NCBI GenBank assembly: GCA_964473645.1
Contig: CAYYPW010000013.1
Span: 62,001-126,000 of the forward strand
Direction: 5' to 3'
DNA length: 64,000 nt
Origin: HdN1 sp964473645
Lineage (GTDB): Bacteria > Pseudomonadota > Gammaproteobacteria > Pseudomonadales > Ketobacteraceae
A program made the translations under genes and the position numbers. Positions 1 to 8,875 of the stretch are shown here, piece by piece. The notes under the pieces are model-generated. The model was given only the letters and a program-made list of their open reading frames with translations, did not search any database and was not told where the DNA came from. The number at the start of each line of letters is the position of its first letter. Position 1 is the first letter of the stretch.

Positions 1-432
1 TACGCTATTAAAATCGAGCGATCCATCAAGACTCAATGCACCCACATATTTGTTATCGCCTACATCGTATTCGTCTTGCGAATCGGCCTCCATGTCAACA
101 CCGAAATCCGATGCCGCCAAACCGCCCGAAAGCCGGAACCCACCATTGAACGGATGCCAATCGAGCAGCACCCCAAGCAGGACGTTATCAAACTCGATGG
201 TATAGTCGATATCATCGCTCTCCTGATCGGTATCGAGCTTCATGTAGGAAAAATGCAAACGGGTTTGCAGTTTTGACGCCACCGGCACTGTCCAATCGGC
301 AGTGAGGCCGCCCGTGCCCAACGTAACCGCGACGTTATCCGCCATCGCGGGCGTGGCCAGCAGCGCGCCTGTCGCAAGCAGCGCGTTGGCGGCCAGAATC
401 CCTTTCAGAATGCGTGGAAATGCATTTCGCAT
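1..432 (-). CDS. Outer-membrane beta-barrel protein (partial, 3' end missing)
   Basis: The gene runs off the left edge; the start codon is at 432-430. The visible 144 residues begin with a signal peptide (basic MRNAFPR, hydrophobic stretch, cleavage after ATPAMA). They continue as alternating amphipathic strands rich in Gly and aromatics, for example TRLHFSYMKLD, NVLLGVLLDWHPF and GFRLSGGLAAS, which is typical of small OmpW/CarO-like barrels. The DWHPF..GFRLSGG segment is characteristic of Pseudomonas-type hypothetical outer-membrane barrels. The role (small-solute porin or structural protein) is not resolved. It is transcribed divergently from nhaA across a 214-bp spacer. Confidence is good for an exported barrel and low for any substrate. 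Confidence 0.65.
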   Translation of the reverse strand, partial: MRNAFPRILKGILAANALLATGALLATPAMADNVAVTLGTGGLTADWTVPVASKLQTRLHFSYMKLDTDQESDDIDYTIEFDNVLLGVLLDWHPFNGGFRLSGGLAASDFGVDMEADSQDEYDVGDNKYVGALSLDGSLDFNSV

Positions 433-646
433 GATCGTGTCCCCATATAAAAAATAGTCAGCCCCTCCTCTCCCTCGCGGCCCGGACAGGACCGGCAACC
501 AGCGCCCCACCACTCTGCAAACATCTGGGGGATAATGCGTTTTAGCACATAAACAAGCATTATTCCAAAGTTCACCCCATCGCCACATCATCATCGGAGG
601 TGTGATAGGCTAACGGCCAGACCCGCCGCCTGCATTGAGGAGTCCC

Positions 647-2020
647 ATGCAGAAAAAATATCCTCTGGAACCGTTGTTTGGTCGAATCCTCTCGCCCTTT
701 GAAGCGTTTCTAAGTCGCACTACCGCCGGTGGCATCGTGTTGATGGGCACCACCCTGCTGACCCTTCTCATTGCCAACGTGTTCGACAGCGCGGCCATCC
801 ATCATTTTTGGGAACAAAAGTTCAGCGTGTCACTCGGGGACATGTCATTAAGCATGACCCTGCACCATTGGGTAAATGATGGCCTGATGGCCTTTTTCTT
901 TCTGCTCGTGGGCCTTGAACTCAAGCGTGAAATTCTGGTGGGCGAACTTTCTTCGGTGAGGGATGCCATGCTGCCCGTTATTGCGGCCCTGGGCGGCATG
1001 CTGGTACCAGCGGCCATTTATGCCGGCCTGAATCACGATACCCCCACCGCCGCCGGCTGGGGTATTCCGATGGCGACGGATATTGCATTTGCCATTGGCA
1101 TCCTGGTGTTACTGGGTACTCGCATTCCCCGCAACCTGATTATTTTTCTCACGGCCCTGGCCATCGCCGACGACCTTGGCGCTGTGCTCGTCATCGCTTT
1201 GTTTTACACGCACGATCTCAACACACAGGCGCTGATCGCAGCTGGGGTGATCACGGGTATTTTGCTTTTGTTGAACCGGGGCGGAATTCGCTACCCCTTA
1301 CCTTATTGGGTGCTTGGCCTAGCGCTCTGGCTGGCGGTGCATGCGTCAGGCATACATGCGACGTTAGCGGGGATTATATTGGCATTCATGATTCCGGCGC
1401 GGCCCCGCTTTTCGTCTGCTCAGTTTGACCAGCGCATGGAGGAACTGCGCGATGCGCTACACGCCGAACCGCTCGGCCACACAGATACCGACGCATTCAA
1501 AAATCACCATCTCGCTGCCATCGCCGAAAGCACTGAACGTATGGCCCTTAAGGTACAAAGCCCGTTACAACGCATTGAACATGGCATGACACCGTGGGTC
1601 ACCTATCTGGTGATTCCCATTTTTGCTTTCTCCAATGCCGGTATCGATTTTTCGCAATTCGACTTTTTCGCAACCCTCAGCCAGCCCGTTACCATGGGAA
1701 TTCTGTTTGGCTTGGTGCTGGGCAAAGCCATTGGCATCACCTTATTCAGCTGGATGGCTGTAACGCTGAAACTAGGCCGCCTGCCGGCGGGCGTTACCTG
1801 GGCTCATATAATCGGAGCCGCCTGGCTAGGTGGCATTGGTTTTACCATGTCGCTTTTTATTGCCCAATTGGCGTTTAACGATGCGATGTTGGTCGTTCAA
1901 GCCAAACTGGGGGTTTTACTGGCATCAGCCATTGCCGCCACCGTGGGGCTTGCATGGTTGTTACTCGCCACCAGCAAGCATCACACCGAACCCAGCGAAA
2001 CTCACACCACCCAGCGCTGA
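647..2020 (+). CDS. nhaA: Na+/H+ antiporter NhaA
   Basis: 457-residue inner-membrane antiporter that exports Na+ in exchange for H+, for pH and salt homeostasis. About twelve hydrophobic helices are visible. NhaA hallmarks include LHHWVNDGLMAFFFLLVGLELKRE near the N-terminus and GWGIPMATDIAFAIG followed by ALAIADDLGAV; these carry the paired Asp residues of the ion-binding site (D163/D164 in E. coli). I chose the ATG at 647 rather than the in-frame TTG at 635, because GAGGAG lies just upstream of 647. The 3' end overlaps the convergent histidine kinase gene by 19 bp. Length is slightly above the E. coli protein (388 aa) because of a central hydrophilic insertion (AHRMEEL..HAEPLGHTD region). 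Confidence 0.95.
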   Translation: MQKKYPLEPLFGRILSPFEAFLSRTTAGGIVLMGTTLLTLLIANVFDSAAIHHFWEQKFSVSLGDMSLSMTLHHWVNDGLMAFFFLLVGLELKREILVGELSSVRDAMLPVIAALGGMLVPAAIYAGLNHDTPTAAGWGIPMATDIAFAIGILVLLGTRIPRNLIIFLTALAIADDLGAVLVIALFYTHDLNTQALIAAGVITGILLLLNRGGIRYPLPYWVLGLALWLAVHASGIHATLAGIILAFMIPARPRFSSAQFDQRMEELRDALHAEPLGHTDTDAFKNHHLAAIAESTERMALKVQSPLQRIEHGMTPWVTYLVIPIFAFSNAGIDFSQFDFFATLSQPVTMGILFGLVLGKAIGITLFSWMAVTLKLGRLPAGVTWAHIIGAAWLGGIGFTMSLFIAQLAFNDAMLVVQAKLGVLLASAIAATVGLAWLLLATSKHHTEPSETHTTQR

Positions 2021-4431
2021 ATAGCGGTTAGCAGCTGCGCGGAATCCACCGGCTTGGACAGGTAATCGTTCATGCCGGCATCCAGGCAGCGCTCCCGATC
2101 TTTGCTCATTGCGTTGGCAGTCACTGCAATAATGGGTACGCGTGCAAATTCGCCCCCCAGCCGACGAATACAACGGGTGGCTTCAAAGCCATCCATCACC
2201 GGCATCTGGCAATCCATCAACACCACATCGATAGGGCTTTGCTGTATCAACTCCAGCGCAATCTGGCCGTTATCGGCTAATAACACATCAGCTCCCTGTT
2301 TTTTCAGCTTGCCTTTGATCACCATTTGATTGACCGGATTATCCTCGACGACTAGCACGTGCTTGCCATTGAGATCCAAATTCGACGAATCTTGATCCAT
2401 CTGGTGGCTTTCTGTTTTCGGCAGCGTTTTACAGGGCAACGTAATGTTGAAGAAAAAGGTGCTGCCGCCCTCTTCGCCACAGGTTTCACAAGGCCGGTAT
2501 TCGATGGCTCCGCCCATTGCTTTGATCAGGGCCTGACTGGTGGCCAGCCCTATACCCAGCCCGCCATGCGAACGATTGAAGGCGCTATCAATCTGGTTGA
2601 ATTTCTCAAACAGGGTTTCACGCGCGCTGAGGGGTACCCCTTCGCCACTGTCACTGACAATACATTGCAGTCGGCAGTGCGTTTCGTCGCCTGCTTCAAA
2701 ACCGCCCTTTATGCTGAGCGTTATGCCGCCGTTACGGGTAAATTTTACGGCATTGTCCAACAGCGCTTCCAACACCTGGCGTAAATGGGTTTCATCGCCC
2801 ACGACCAGATCCGGAATATCCCGCAATAGCAAGGTAAACGACAGCCCTTTGCCTTCTGCGCGTTGACGGTACTCCTCTGCAAGGGCCCGCACACAGCTAT
2901 TGAGGTTGAATTCCAGTTGCCGCATGACAAGTTGGCCGGACTGAATTTCGGTATAACCCAGAATACGTTCGACCAGGCGCATCATTTCACGTGCCGATTG
3001 ACGCGCCGCCCGTCGGTATTGTTCCGAATTCACCTGATTATCGGTGTCCGACATATTATCAAGACAACCGATCACGCCATTCATCGGGGTTCTCAGTTCA
3101 TGACTGATGGTTGCAAGAAATTCATCTTTCAGCCGATTGCTTTCTTCGAGGCTGCGATTGGCTTCCATCAACGCCAATTTATTCTGTTTTTCCAAGCGAT
3201 CGCGTTCCTGACGAATAAAATTAATGCGATCTGCCAACGCAAAGGAGAACAATACGACTTCGGTGAGACTACCGATTTGAGAGGCGTATTCGGTCATGAA
3301 ACTCACCGGCAATATACCGAATTTATTCAGCGTCAACACCAGTGTTGAACACAGGAACAGCGTCCAGCCAATGACAAAAAAGCGCGCGTGCCAATGCCCT
3401 TTGAGCATCAGATAAATACCGGGGGCCAGACACACGATATGCCCGGGCCCACCCAATACCGTGTTGAGCCTTACCGACACATCGTAAGGCAATATAAATG
3501 ACAGTACCACACACACGATGCTGGCAGAGGCATACGCAACCATCGCCTTATAGAAAAACGGGCTGTATTGTTTGAGTCGCAGAAATGTCAGCACCGACAT
3601 TGAACCGAAAAAGCCGAAGCAACCAATGCAGACAGCAATGGCGGTATCGTTCCATTCAAGCGCATTAGGCCAGAAATACTGAAATGAAAACCCATGTATG
3701 CCCGACTGGAACATCGTAAACGACGCCACCGATCCCACATAAAACAGATAACTGGCATCACGCACCGACATGTAGATGAACAGGTTATAGAGCACCATGA
3801 CCATCATCACGCCAAAATAAATCCCTTGCCCCATCAATTGGTTCTGATCATGTGCTTCAAACGCCAGCCGTTTCCACACCACCAATGGCACCTGATGTGA
3901 GCCGTTAGTCTGCACGCGGATAAGAATCTGGCGCTTACTGTTAGGTTCTGAATGAAAGGGTAATATGAAATTATGGTGTTTTACGGTGCGAGCAGAGAAG
4001 GGAATCTTGTCGCCAAAGCGATGCAGCTCCCAGCGCCCGTCAGGCTCGAGCAGATAGACATCGACGAAATCCAATACCGGGTAATCGATTTCCAACACCA
4101 GCTCTTCGTCACGATTACTGCTATTTTCAATGCCAAATCGATACCAGTAGGTACGCTTATCAAAACCAAAGCTGGGAACGTCTTTGTTGACCCGCACCCA
4201 GTTCAACACATCCGGATTATGCAAGACCGTGTTGGAATCGGTTTGGTCTGCGTCATCCAGCCAATATTCCAACACCTGGGCGACACTCACGTCTGGCGCA
4301 TCGCCATCGATCTTGGAAAACAGCGTTTCGGCGTGAACAACAGGGGAAGCAAGCGGGGCCATCAAAAAAGTTACACAGAGCATTACCCACCATAACCAGA
4401 CGGTGAACAAGGGCGCGCCTTGTTTTTTCAT
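2002..4431 (-). CDS. 7TMR-DISM hybrid histidine kinase with receiver domain (copy 1)
   Basis: 809-residue membrane hybrid sensor kinase. Visible order: signal peptide (1-34), periplasmic 7TMR-DISMED2-type beta domain (about 50-190, with DKRTYWYRFGIEN), seven-TM block (about 200-400, with YNLFIYMSVRDASYLFYV), short coiled coil, HisKA with FLATISHELRTPMNG (phospho-His about 444), HATPase (DNAVKF about 559; GGLGIGLA about 623) and a C-terminal receiver (DVVLMDCQMPVMDG, Asp about 740). No Hpt domain is present, so the phosphorelay partner is elsewhere. The ATG at 4431 gives a normal signal peptide; an upstream ATG at 4458 would add nine residues, and neither has a strong ribosome site. It is divergent from a same-length paralogue at 4657. 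The ligand is unknown; DISM extracellular domains are thought to bind carbohydrates or other small molecules. Confidence 0.9.
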   Translation of the reverse strand: MKKQGAPLFTVWLWWVMLCVTFLMAPLASPVVHAETLFSKIDGDAPDVSVAQVLEYWLDDADQTDSNTVLHNPDVLNWVRVNKDVPSFGFDKRTYWYRFGIENSSNRDEELVLEIDYPVLDFVDVYLLEPDGRWELHRFGDKIPFSARTVKHHNFILPFHSEPNSKRQILIRVQTNGSHQVPLVVWKRLAFEAHDQNQLMGQGIYFGVMMVMVLYNLFIYMSVRDASYLFYVGSVASFTMFQSGIHGFSFQYFWPNALEWNDTAIAVCIGCFGFFGSMSVLTFLRLKQYSPFFYKAMVAYASASIVCVVLSFILPYDVSVRLNTVLGGPGHIVCLAPGIYLMLKGHWHARFFVIGWTLFLCSTLVLTLNKFGILPVSFMTEYASQIGSLTEVVLFSFALADRINFIRQERDRLEKQNKLALMEANRSLEESNRLKDEFLATISHELRTPMNGVIGCLDNMSDTDNQVNSEQYRRAARQSAREMMRLVERILGYTEIQSGQLVMRQLEFNLNSCVRALAEEYRQRAEGKGLSFTLLLRDIPDLVVGDETHLRQVLEALLDNAVKFTRNGGITLSIKGGFEAGDETHCRLQCIVSDSGEGVPLSARETLFEKFNQIDSAFNRSHGGLGIGLATSQALIKAMGGAIEYRPCETCGEEGGSTFFFNITLPCKTLPKTESHQMDQDSSNLDLNGKHVLVVEDNPVNQMVIKGKLKKQGADVLLADNGQIALELIQQSPIDVVLMDCQMPVMDGFEATRCIRRLGGEFARVPIIAVTANAMSKDRERCLDAGMNDYLSKPVDSAQLLTAIQRWVV

Positions 4432-4656
4432 GGGCTTACACTGCACTTCTTTGCACATGCACGTTCTGATTAACCTGTTGATATATATTGCGTCTCTGCA
4501 AAAAAACTGGCAACGCGCAGGAACGACAGTCTTTTAGGTATAGTTCAATTCTGAAAGATTGCCGGTCGTGCCTTGAGGGTGATGCCACGCCCCTGCTTTA
4601 TCTGATGTTTTACGATTGGAGCGAAGCGATCTACGCTTACAGGACGTCGTATAGCA

Positions 4657-7086
4657 ATGCAGTCGAGAAACATGCTTCCTGCCACGTTGATCAATACCTT
4701 GAGAGTGCTGTGCCTGCTATTGGTGGGATTGGCACCCGTGGCCGTCGCCGATGTTGAAATCCACGCGGGTTTTCAACACGTTGGATTGGGCGACGACATG
4801 GTGTATTTCGAAACCAGCGCGACAGATGCAAGCCTCGATAGCGCCCGCCAGTTTGCGGGTAATTGGTTGACACCGCCGAAGAATCCCCCCAATTTCGGCT
4901 TCAGCAAAAGTGGTTATTGGTTCAAGACCAAGGCACACAACCGCACACAGGAAATACAACACCTGATCCTGTCGATCGACTACCCGATGCTGGATCAATT
5001 GGAGGTGTACCAACTGGCGCACGACCAAGTTCTCTCGCACCATGCGCTGGGCGATCTCAAAACATTTGCCAGTCGGCCGATCAACAATAGAAACTTTTTG
5101 ATTCCCCTCACGTTTGCACCGCAATCCAGTCACGAGCTTTATATCTTTGTTCGCACCAACAGCTCGGTGCAATTGCCCATAGCACTCTGGAACAAAGAAA
5201 TCTTCTATCAGCGGGATATCGAACAATCCCTGGGGCTCGGCCTGTATTTTGGTTTTATCACTATCATGGTGATTTATAACTTGTTTCTCTATTTCACCAT
5301 CAAGGAAAGAAGCTATCTTTTCTACGTGATTTACGTGAGCGGTTGGTGCCTGTTTCAAGCCTGCATGAGTGGCCATGCCTATCAATATTTGTGGCCCGAA
5401 AGCCCGCGCTGGAATGACATCGCGCTGCCGGTAACGGTGTTCGCCACCAATCTGGGCGGTGCCAGTTTTGCCATCTACTTTCTGTCACTGAAAAAAAGCT
5501 CACCCTATGCCTATTGGCTCAGCGTTGGCATTGCGGGCTTGTCGGTGTTGATGCTGATCGCTTGCTTTATGGTGAGCTACGCCATCACCATCCGGGTGGG
5601 CGCAGCCTTTACCGTATTCAGCACTATCGCCATGATGATCATCGGTATTCGCCTGTGGAGAAAAGGGCTTAAGCATGCGCGTTTTTATGCCATCGGCTGG
5701 AGTGCTTTTCTGGCCGGAAGCGCGTTACTTTCATTGACCGTGCTGGGTGTTTTGCCCATGACCTTTGTGACCGAGCACAGCGGAAAAATAGGCTCGGTCA
5801 TAGAAGTAGTGCTGCTGTCGTTTGCGTTGGCCGATCGATTCAACATGGAGCGCGCAGAAAAACAAATTGCTCAGCAAAAAATGGAAGCCATGCGTTTTGA
5901 AATCTATAAAGAAAGCTTCCGGCAAAAGGAGCAAGCGGTCGCCACCGAAGCTGCCATTCGCGCCAAAGACGAATTTTTATCTACCATGAGCCACGAAATT
6001 CGCACGCCTATGAACGGTGTGGTGGGTGTCCTGCAATTGTTTCAAGACACCCCGCTGGATGCACAACAGAAAGAACTCTTGCGCATCATGAACGGCTCAG
6101 CACAAACCCTGCTCTCGATCATCAATGACATTCTGGATTTCTCGAAAATCCAGGCCGGAAAAATGCATATCGAATCCATTCCCTTTAATTTGCGGAGTTT
6201 GCTCGACGAAATCGCCAGCCTTTATTCGATGACCAGCAAGCTTAACGACGAAACTGAATTCAAACTCATCATTTCTCCAGACGTTTCCACCTGGGTGGTC
6301 GGAGATCCGGTAAGGCTCAAACAGATTCTTACCAACTATTTGAATAATGCAGTTAAATTCACACCCAAAGGCCACATCATACTGCGAGTGACATGCGACG
6401 ACAGCCCGAAAATTCACTTTGCAGTAGAAGACAGTGGTATTGGCGTGAGCGAAGCGGGGCTCGCCAAATTATTTCAATGCTTTAGCCAAACCAGCGCCGA
6501 TACCGCACGCAAATATGGCGGCACCGGCCTGGGCCTGAGTATTTGCAAAAAGCTTTCGGAATTGATGGGTGGCGAAGTCGGCGCCACCAGCACGCTCGGT
6601 GCAGGTTCCACCTTTTGGTGCAGCGTCGCGCTGCCCGCCTGTGAAGCGCCGATCACTGTTGAAAAGCGCGACACACGCTCCATGGCCGCGTTGCAGCAAA
6701 CCCGCGTACTGTTGGCCGAAGACAATAGCGTGAATCAATTCGTTGCGCGCAATATGCTGAAAAAATTAGGCATCACCCAAGTCGATTGCGCCGAAAACGG
6801 CGAAGAAGCGCTGGCCCTCTATCAAACCCATGCCTACGATTTAATATTGATGGATTGCCAAATGCCGGTGAAAGACGGTTATGAAACCACCACCGCCATT
6901 CGCAACCTGGAAAGCAGCCAGCAAAAACCACGTATTCCGATTGCGGCCCTTACCGCCAGCGCAACACAAGAAGAACAACAGCAATGCCTCGCCTGCGGCA
7001 TGGATATTCACATCGCCAAGCCCCTGCGAATCAACGACCTCGAAACAGCAATACATTTTTTACTGAAGCCCGCGGCTGCCGCCTGA
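4657..7086 (+). CDS. 7TMR-DISM hybrid histidine kinase with receiver domain (copy 2)
   Basis: 809-residue paralogue of the divergent kinase at 2002-4431, with the same architecture: signal peptide (MLPATLINTLRVLCLLLVGLAPVAVA), 7TMR-DISMED2 domain (SKSGYWFKTKAHN about 83-95), seven-TM module (YNLFLYFTIKERSYLFYV), coiled coil, HisKA (FLSTMSHEIRTPMNG, His about 446), HATPase (NNAVKF, GGTGLGLS) and C-terminal receiver (DLILMDCQMPVKDG, Asp about 733). Motifs align position by position with copy 1 (SYLFYV, the W-rich FQYFWP/YQYLWP loop, RFFVIGW/RFYAIGW), so the pair arose by inverted duplication. No output response regulator lies beside it. The 225-bp space between the two genes should hold both promoters; no operator stands out in it. 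Confidence 0.9.
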   Translation: MQSRNMLPATLINTLRVLCLLLVGLAPVAVADVEIHAGFQHVGLGDDMVYFETSATDASLDSARQFAGNWLTPPKNPPNFGFSKSGYWFKTKAHNRTQEIQHLILSIDYPMLDQLEVYQLAHDQVLSHHALGDLKTFASRPINNRNFLIPLTFAPQSSHELYIFVRTNSSVQLPIALWNKEIFYQRDIEQSLGLGLYFGFITIMVIYNLFLYFTIKERSYLFYVIYVSGWCLFQACMSGHAYQYLWPESPRWNDIALPVTVFATNLGGASFAIYFLSLKKSSPYAYWLSVGIAGLSVLMLIACFMVSYAITIRVGAAFTVFSTIAMMIIGIRLWRKGLKHARFYAIGWSAFLAGSALLSLTVLGVLPMTFVTEHSGKIGSVIEVVLLSFALADRFNMERAEKQIAQQKMEAMRFEIYKESFRQKEQAVATEAAIRAKDEFLSTMSHEIRTPMNGVVGVLQLFQDTPLDAQQKELLRIMNGSAQTLLSIINDILDFSKIQAGKMHIESIPFNLRSLLDEIASLYSMTSKLNDETEFKLIISPDVSTWVVGDPVRLKQILTNYLNNAVKFTPKGHIILRVTCDDSPKIHFAVEDSGIGVSEAGLAKLFQCFSQTSADTARKYGGTGLGLSICKKLSELMGGEVGATSTLGAGSTFWCSVALPACEAPITVEKRDTRSMAALQQTRVLLAEDNSVNQFVARNMLKKLGITQVDCAENGEEALALYQTHAYDLILMDCQMPVKDGYETTTAIRNLESSQQKPRIPIAALTASATQEEQQQCLACGMDIHIAKPLRINDLETAIHFLLKPAAAA

Positions 7087-7203
7087 TGCGAATCAGGTCA
7101 AAGTGAACACGAGAGAACGTGGCAAGACGCCAGCACTGTTGTTTATAATTGACGGGACACCCATTCCATTAACCCGCGACAGTAGTAACGCCTGGGGACA
7201 CGC

Positions 7204-7518
7204 ATGAGCGAAGAAATATCACTGGAAGACATTGAGGAACCGTCAGATGACGATCTGGCGACAGGCCCGGCGGTCAGTGCCGACGAATTGACCGATGACG
7301 AAGTCATTCCTGCAGCACGCAAGCTGCCGACCTTCGAACCCGGCGGCGTAGGCGAAGCCGAAGAAGCCATGCAGGAAGGCGCCAACCTCACGGTGTCCGC
7401 CAAAGAAGCCGAACGCAAAGCCCTCGAAGAAGCCATGCAGCGCTTTCTGCAAAGCGGCGGCAAAATTCAGCAATTGCCTGCCGACGCCAGCGCACGCAAC
7501 AAGGGCGAACCGGAATGA
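7204..7518 (+). CDS. sutA: SutA-like RNA polymerase-associated transcriptional regulator
   Basis: 104-residue, very acidic small protein. The N-terminal half is Asp/Glu-rich and low complexity (ISLEDIEEPSDDDLA). The C-terminal half holds a helix and the motif KEAERKALEEAMQRFLQSGGKIQQL, which aligns with the 'KERDAL..AMEEFL..GGKVQEI' core I recall for SutA of Pseudomonas aeruginosa. SutA binds RNA polymerase and modulates transcription, including of ribosomal genes, in slow growth; that function comes from the family, not from this sequence. Length (about 105 aa) and the intrinsically disordered acidic N-terminus both fit. It is monocistronic, 117 bp after the kinase, and is followed by a convergent terminator hairpin at 7541-7591. 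Confidence 0.65.
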   Translation: MSEEISLEDIEEPSDDDLATGPAVSADELTDDEVIPAARKLPTFEPGGVGEAEEAMQEGANLTVSAKEAERKALEEAMQRFLQSGGKIQQLPADASARNKGEPE

Positions 7519-7540
7519 TCGCCCTGTAAAGCCCGCGTTA

Positions 7541-7591
7541 TTGGGCGCTCGTCACCACCGTCTTGCGGTGCTACACGAGCGCCACCCAATC
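7541..7591. terminator. Convergent terminator hairpin between sutA-like and MDR genes
   Basis: GGCGCTCGT and ACGAGCGCC form outer arms, with an inner CACCG/CGGTG stem in the loop. It sits in the 88-bp gap between two convergent genes. There is no long T-run on either side, so it may be an intrinsic terminator of low strength or an mRNA 3' stabiliser. Confidence 0.5.
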
Positions 7592-7606
7592 CAATAATGC
7601 CAACCC

Positions 7607-8575
7607 TCAGGGCACGATCACAATCTTGCCCATCGAACGACGTTCAAACAAACCCGCAAACGCTTCCCCCGTCTTCTCCAGCGAAAACACATGTTCTGGC
7701 TGCGCTTTCAACTTACCGGCCAACGCCCACTCCACCAACTGCGCAATCACCGGCGGCACCACCGCAGGATTTTCAATCGTCTCGCCACCCCAATTCACCC
7801 CCGTAATCGAGCACCGCTTCAATAACGGCAAGTTTGAGGGAATCTTCGCAATCCCCGCCACAAACCCCACGATCAAATGCCGCCCACCCGGCGCCAACAA
7901 CCGCAACCCCGCTTCGGTAAAATCCCCACCCAGCGGGTCATACACAACATTGATTCCACGCCCAGCCTCAGCCTTCACCTGCTTGCGCCACTCATCCGTC
8001 GACGAATCAAACACCCGATCCGCCCCCACCGCCATGCATAGCTGGCGTTTCGCCTCGGTCGACGCACACGCAAACACCCTCGCCCCCATCGCCTTGGCAA
8101 TTTCAATCGCCGTCGACCCCGTCGTACCCGCACCGCCCAACACCAACACCGTCTCCCCCGCCTGCAAACGACCACACTCGCGCAACCCGTACAAACCGGT
8201 GGCATACGCAATAAAGAAATTAGCAGCCTCCTGCAACGACAACGTCTTCGGAATGGGATAACACGACTGCGCACCCAGCGTTATTTTTTCAGCCAATCCA
8301 CCCAACAAGGCAAACGCAGCGACATGATCACCGACGACCAAATGCGAAACACCCTCACCGACCTCTTCCACCACCCCCGCAATGGAGCTTCCGGGAATAA
8401 ACGGCAAAGGCGGTTTGATCTGATATTCCCCTTTCACCAGCAAGCCATCAAAATAACCGATACCGACGCCGGCCATGCGCAATTTGACTTCACCACGCCC
8501 TGGTGCCCGTTCCTCCACCTCAGCGACTCGCAAACTTTTCGGATCACCAAATGCTTCCACTTGTAATGCGCGCAT
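7607..8575 (-). CDS. MDR-family NADPH:quinone oxidoreductase-like protein
   Basis: 322-residue zinc-independent medium-chain dehydrogenase/reductase. The N-terminal GroES-like fold carries PFIPGSSIAGVVEEVG. The Rossmann motif is VLVLGGAGTTGSTAIEIAKAMGARV (a variant of the usual GAAGGVG). A late PEHVFSLEKTGEAF..RSMGKIVI segment is typical of quinone oxidoreductase/acryloyl-CoA-reductase-type MDRs. No structural zinc Cys cluster is seen. The ATG at 8575 has GAGG five bases upstream; the GTG at 8581 would add MN. Substrate is unknown: quinones or enoyl-thioesters are the likely range. One of the 112-bp structured elements lies upstream, in the 300-bp gap to argC. Confidence 0.85.
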   Translation of the reverse strand: MRALQVEAFGDPKSLRVAEVEERAPGRGEVKLRMAGVGIGYFDGLLVKGEYQIKPPLPFIPGSSIAGVVEEVGEGVSHLVVGDHVAAFALLGGLAEKITLGAQSCYPIPKTLSLQEAANFFIAYATGLYGLRECGRLQAGETVLVLGGAGTTGSTAIEIAKAMGARVFACASTEAKRQLCMAVGADRVFDSSTDEWRKQVKAEAGRGINVVYDPLGGDFTEAGLRLLAPGGRHLIVGFVAGIAKIPSNLPLLKRCSITGVNWGGETIENPAVVPPVIAQLVEWALAGKLKAQPEHVFSLEKTGEAFAGLFERRSMGKIVIVP

Positions 8576-8691
8576 GTTCACCTCGTTGTGCCAATTTGTG
8601 CCAATGATTTTAATGTTTTTGGTTTTTTATGTTTTTACCAACTATTCAAAATGCCCCATCTACAGAGAGCATCTGCTAGCACTGAAGGTCC

Positions 8692-8803
8692 AAGGTCTTT
8701 CGTGGTGTGATGGTGCTGGAACGTCGGCGCCATGGATGGCGCCGTCGAGCCTACATGGACGTATTAACGGCGTTTCCAGAACCATCACACCACGAAAGGC
8801 CTT
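8692..8803 (+). repeat. 112-bp structured element, copy 1 (core on + strand)
   Basis: Member of a five-copy family, all exactly 112 bp. Left arm 8692-8716 pairs with right arm 8779-8803 (both 25 nt, a single internal mismatch over the outer 23). The 62-nt core (8717-8778) starts TGGAACGTCG and ends CGGCGTTTCCA. It holds an apical hairpin with stem CGGCGCCA/TGGCGCCG and loop TGGA. A degenerate outer repeat (TCTGCT at 8673, AGCAGA at 8819) flanks it with 13-15 nt spacers. It lies between the argC stop and the MDR start, both minus-strand genes, in a roughly 300-bp space with no other gene. Confidence 0.9.
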
Positions 8804-8875
8804 AAGGGAGAAAACAAAAGCAGAGGATCTTTACCTCGAAATTACTAAATAGCTACCCCTTTAAACAGCTACCCC

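Noticed and set aside
4488..4757. Plus-strand 89-codon open frame between the kinase genes
   Set aside because: Overlaps the start of the second kinase in another frame, no ribosome site and no hydrophobic or domain pattern; probably promoter DNA.
7563..8261. Plus-strand 232-codon open frame
   Set aside because: Antisense to the MDR gene; Pro/Thr/Asn-rich as expected from a GC-biased shadow frame.
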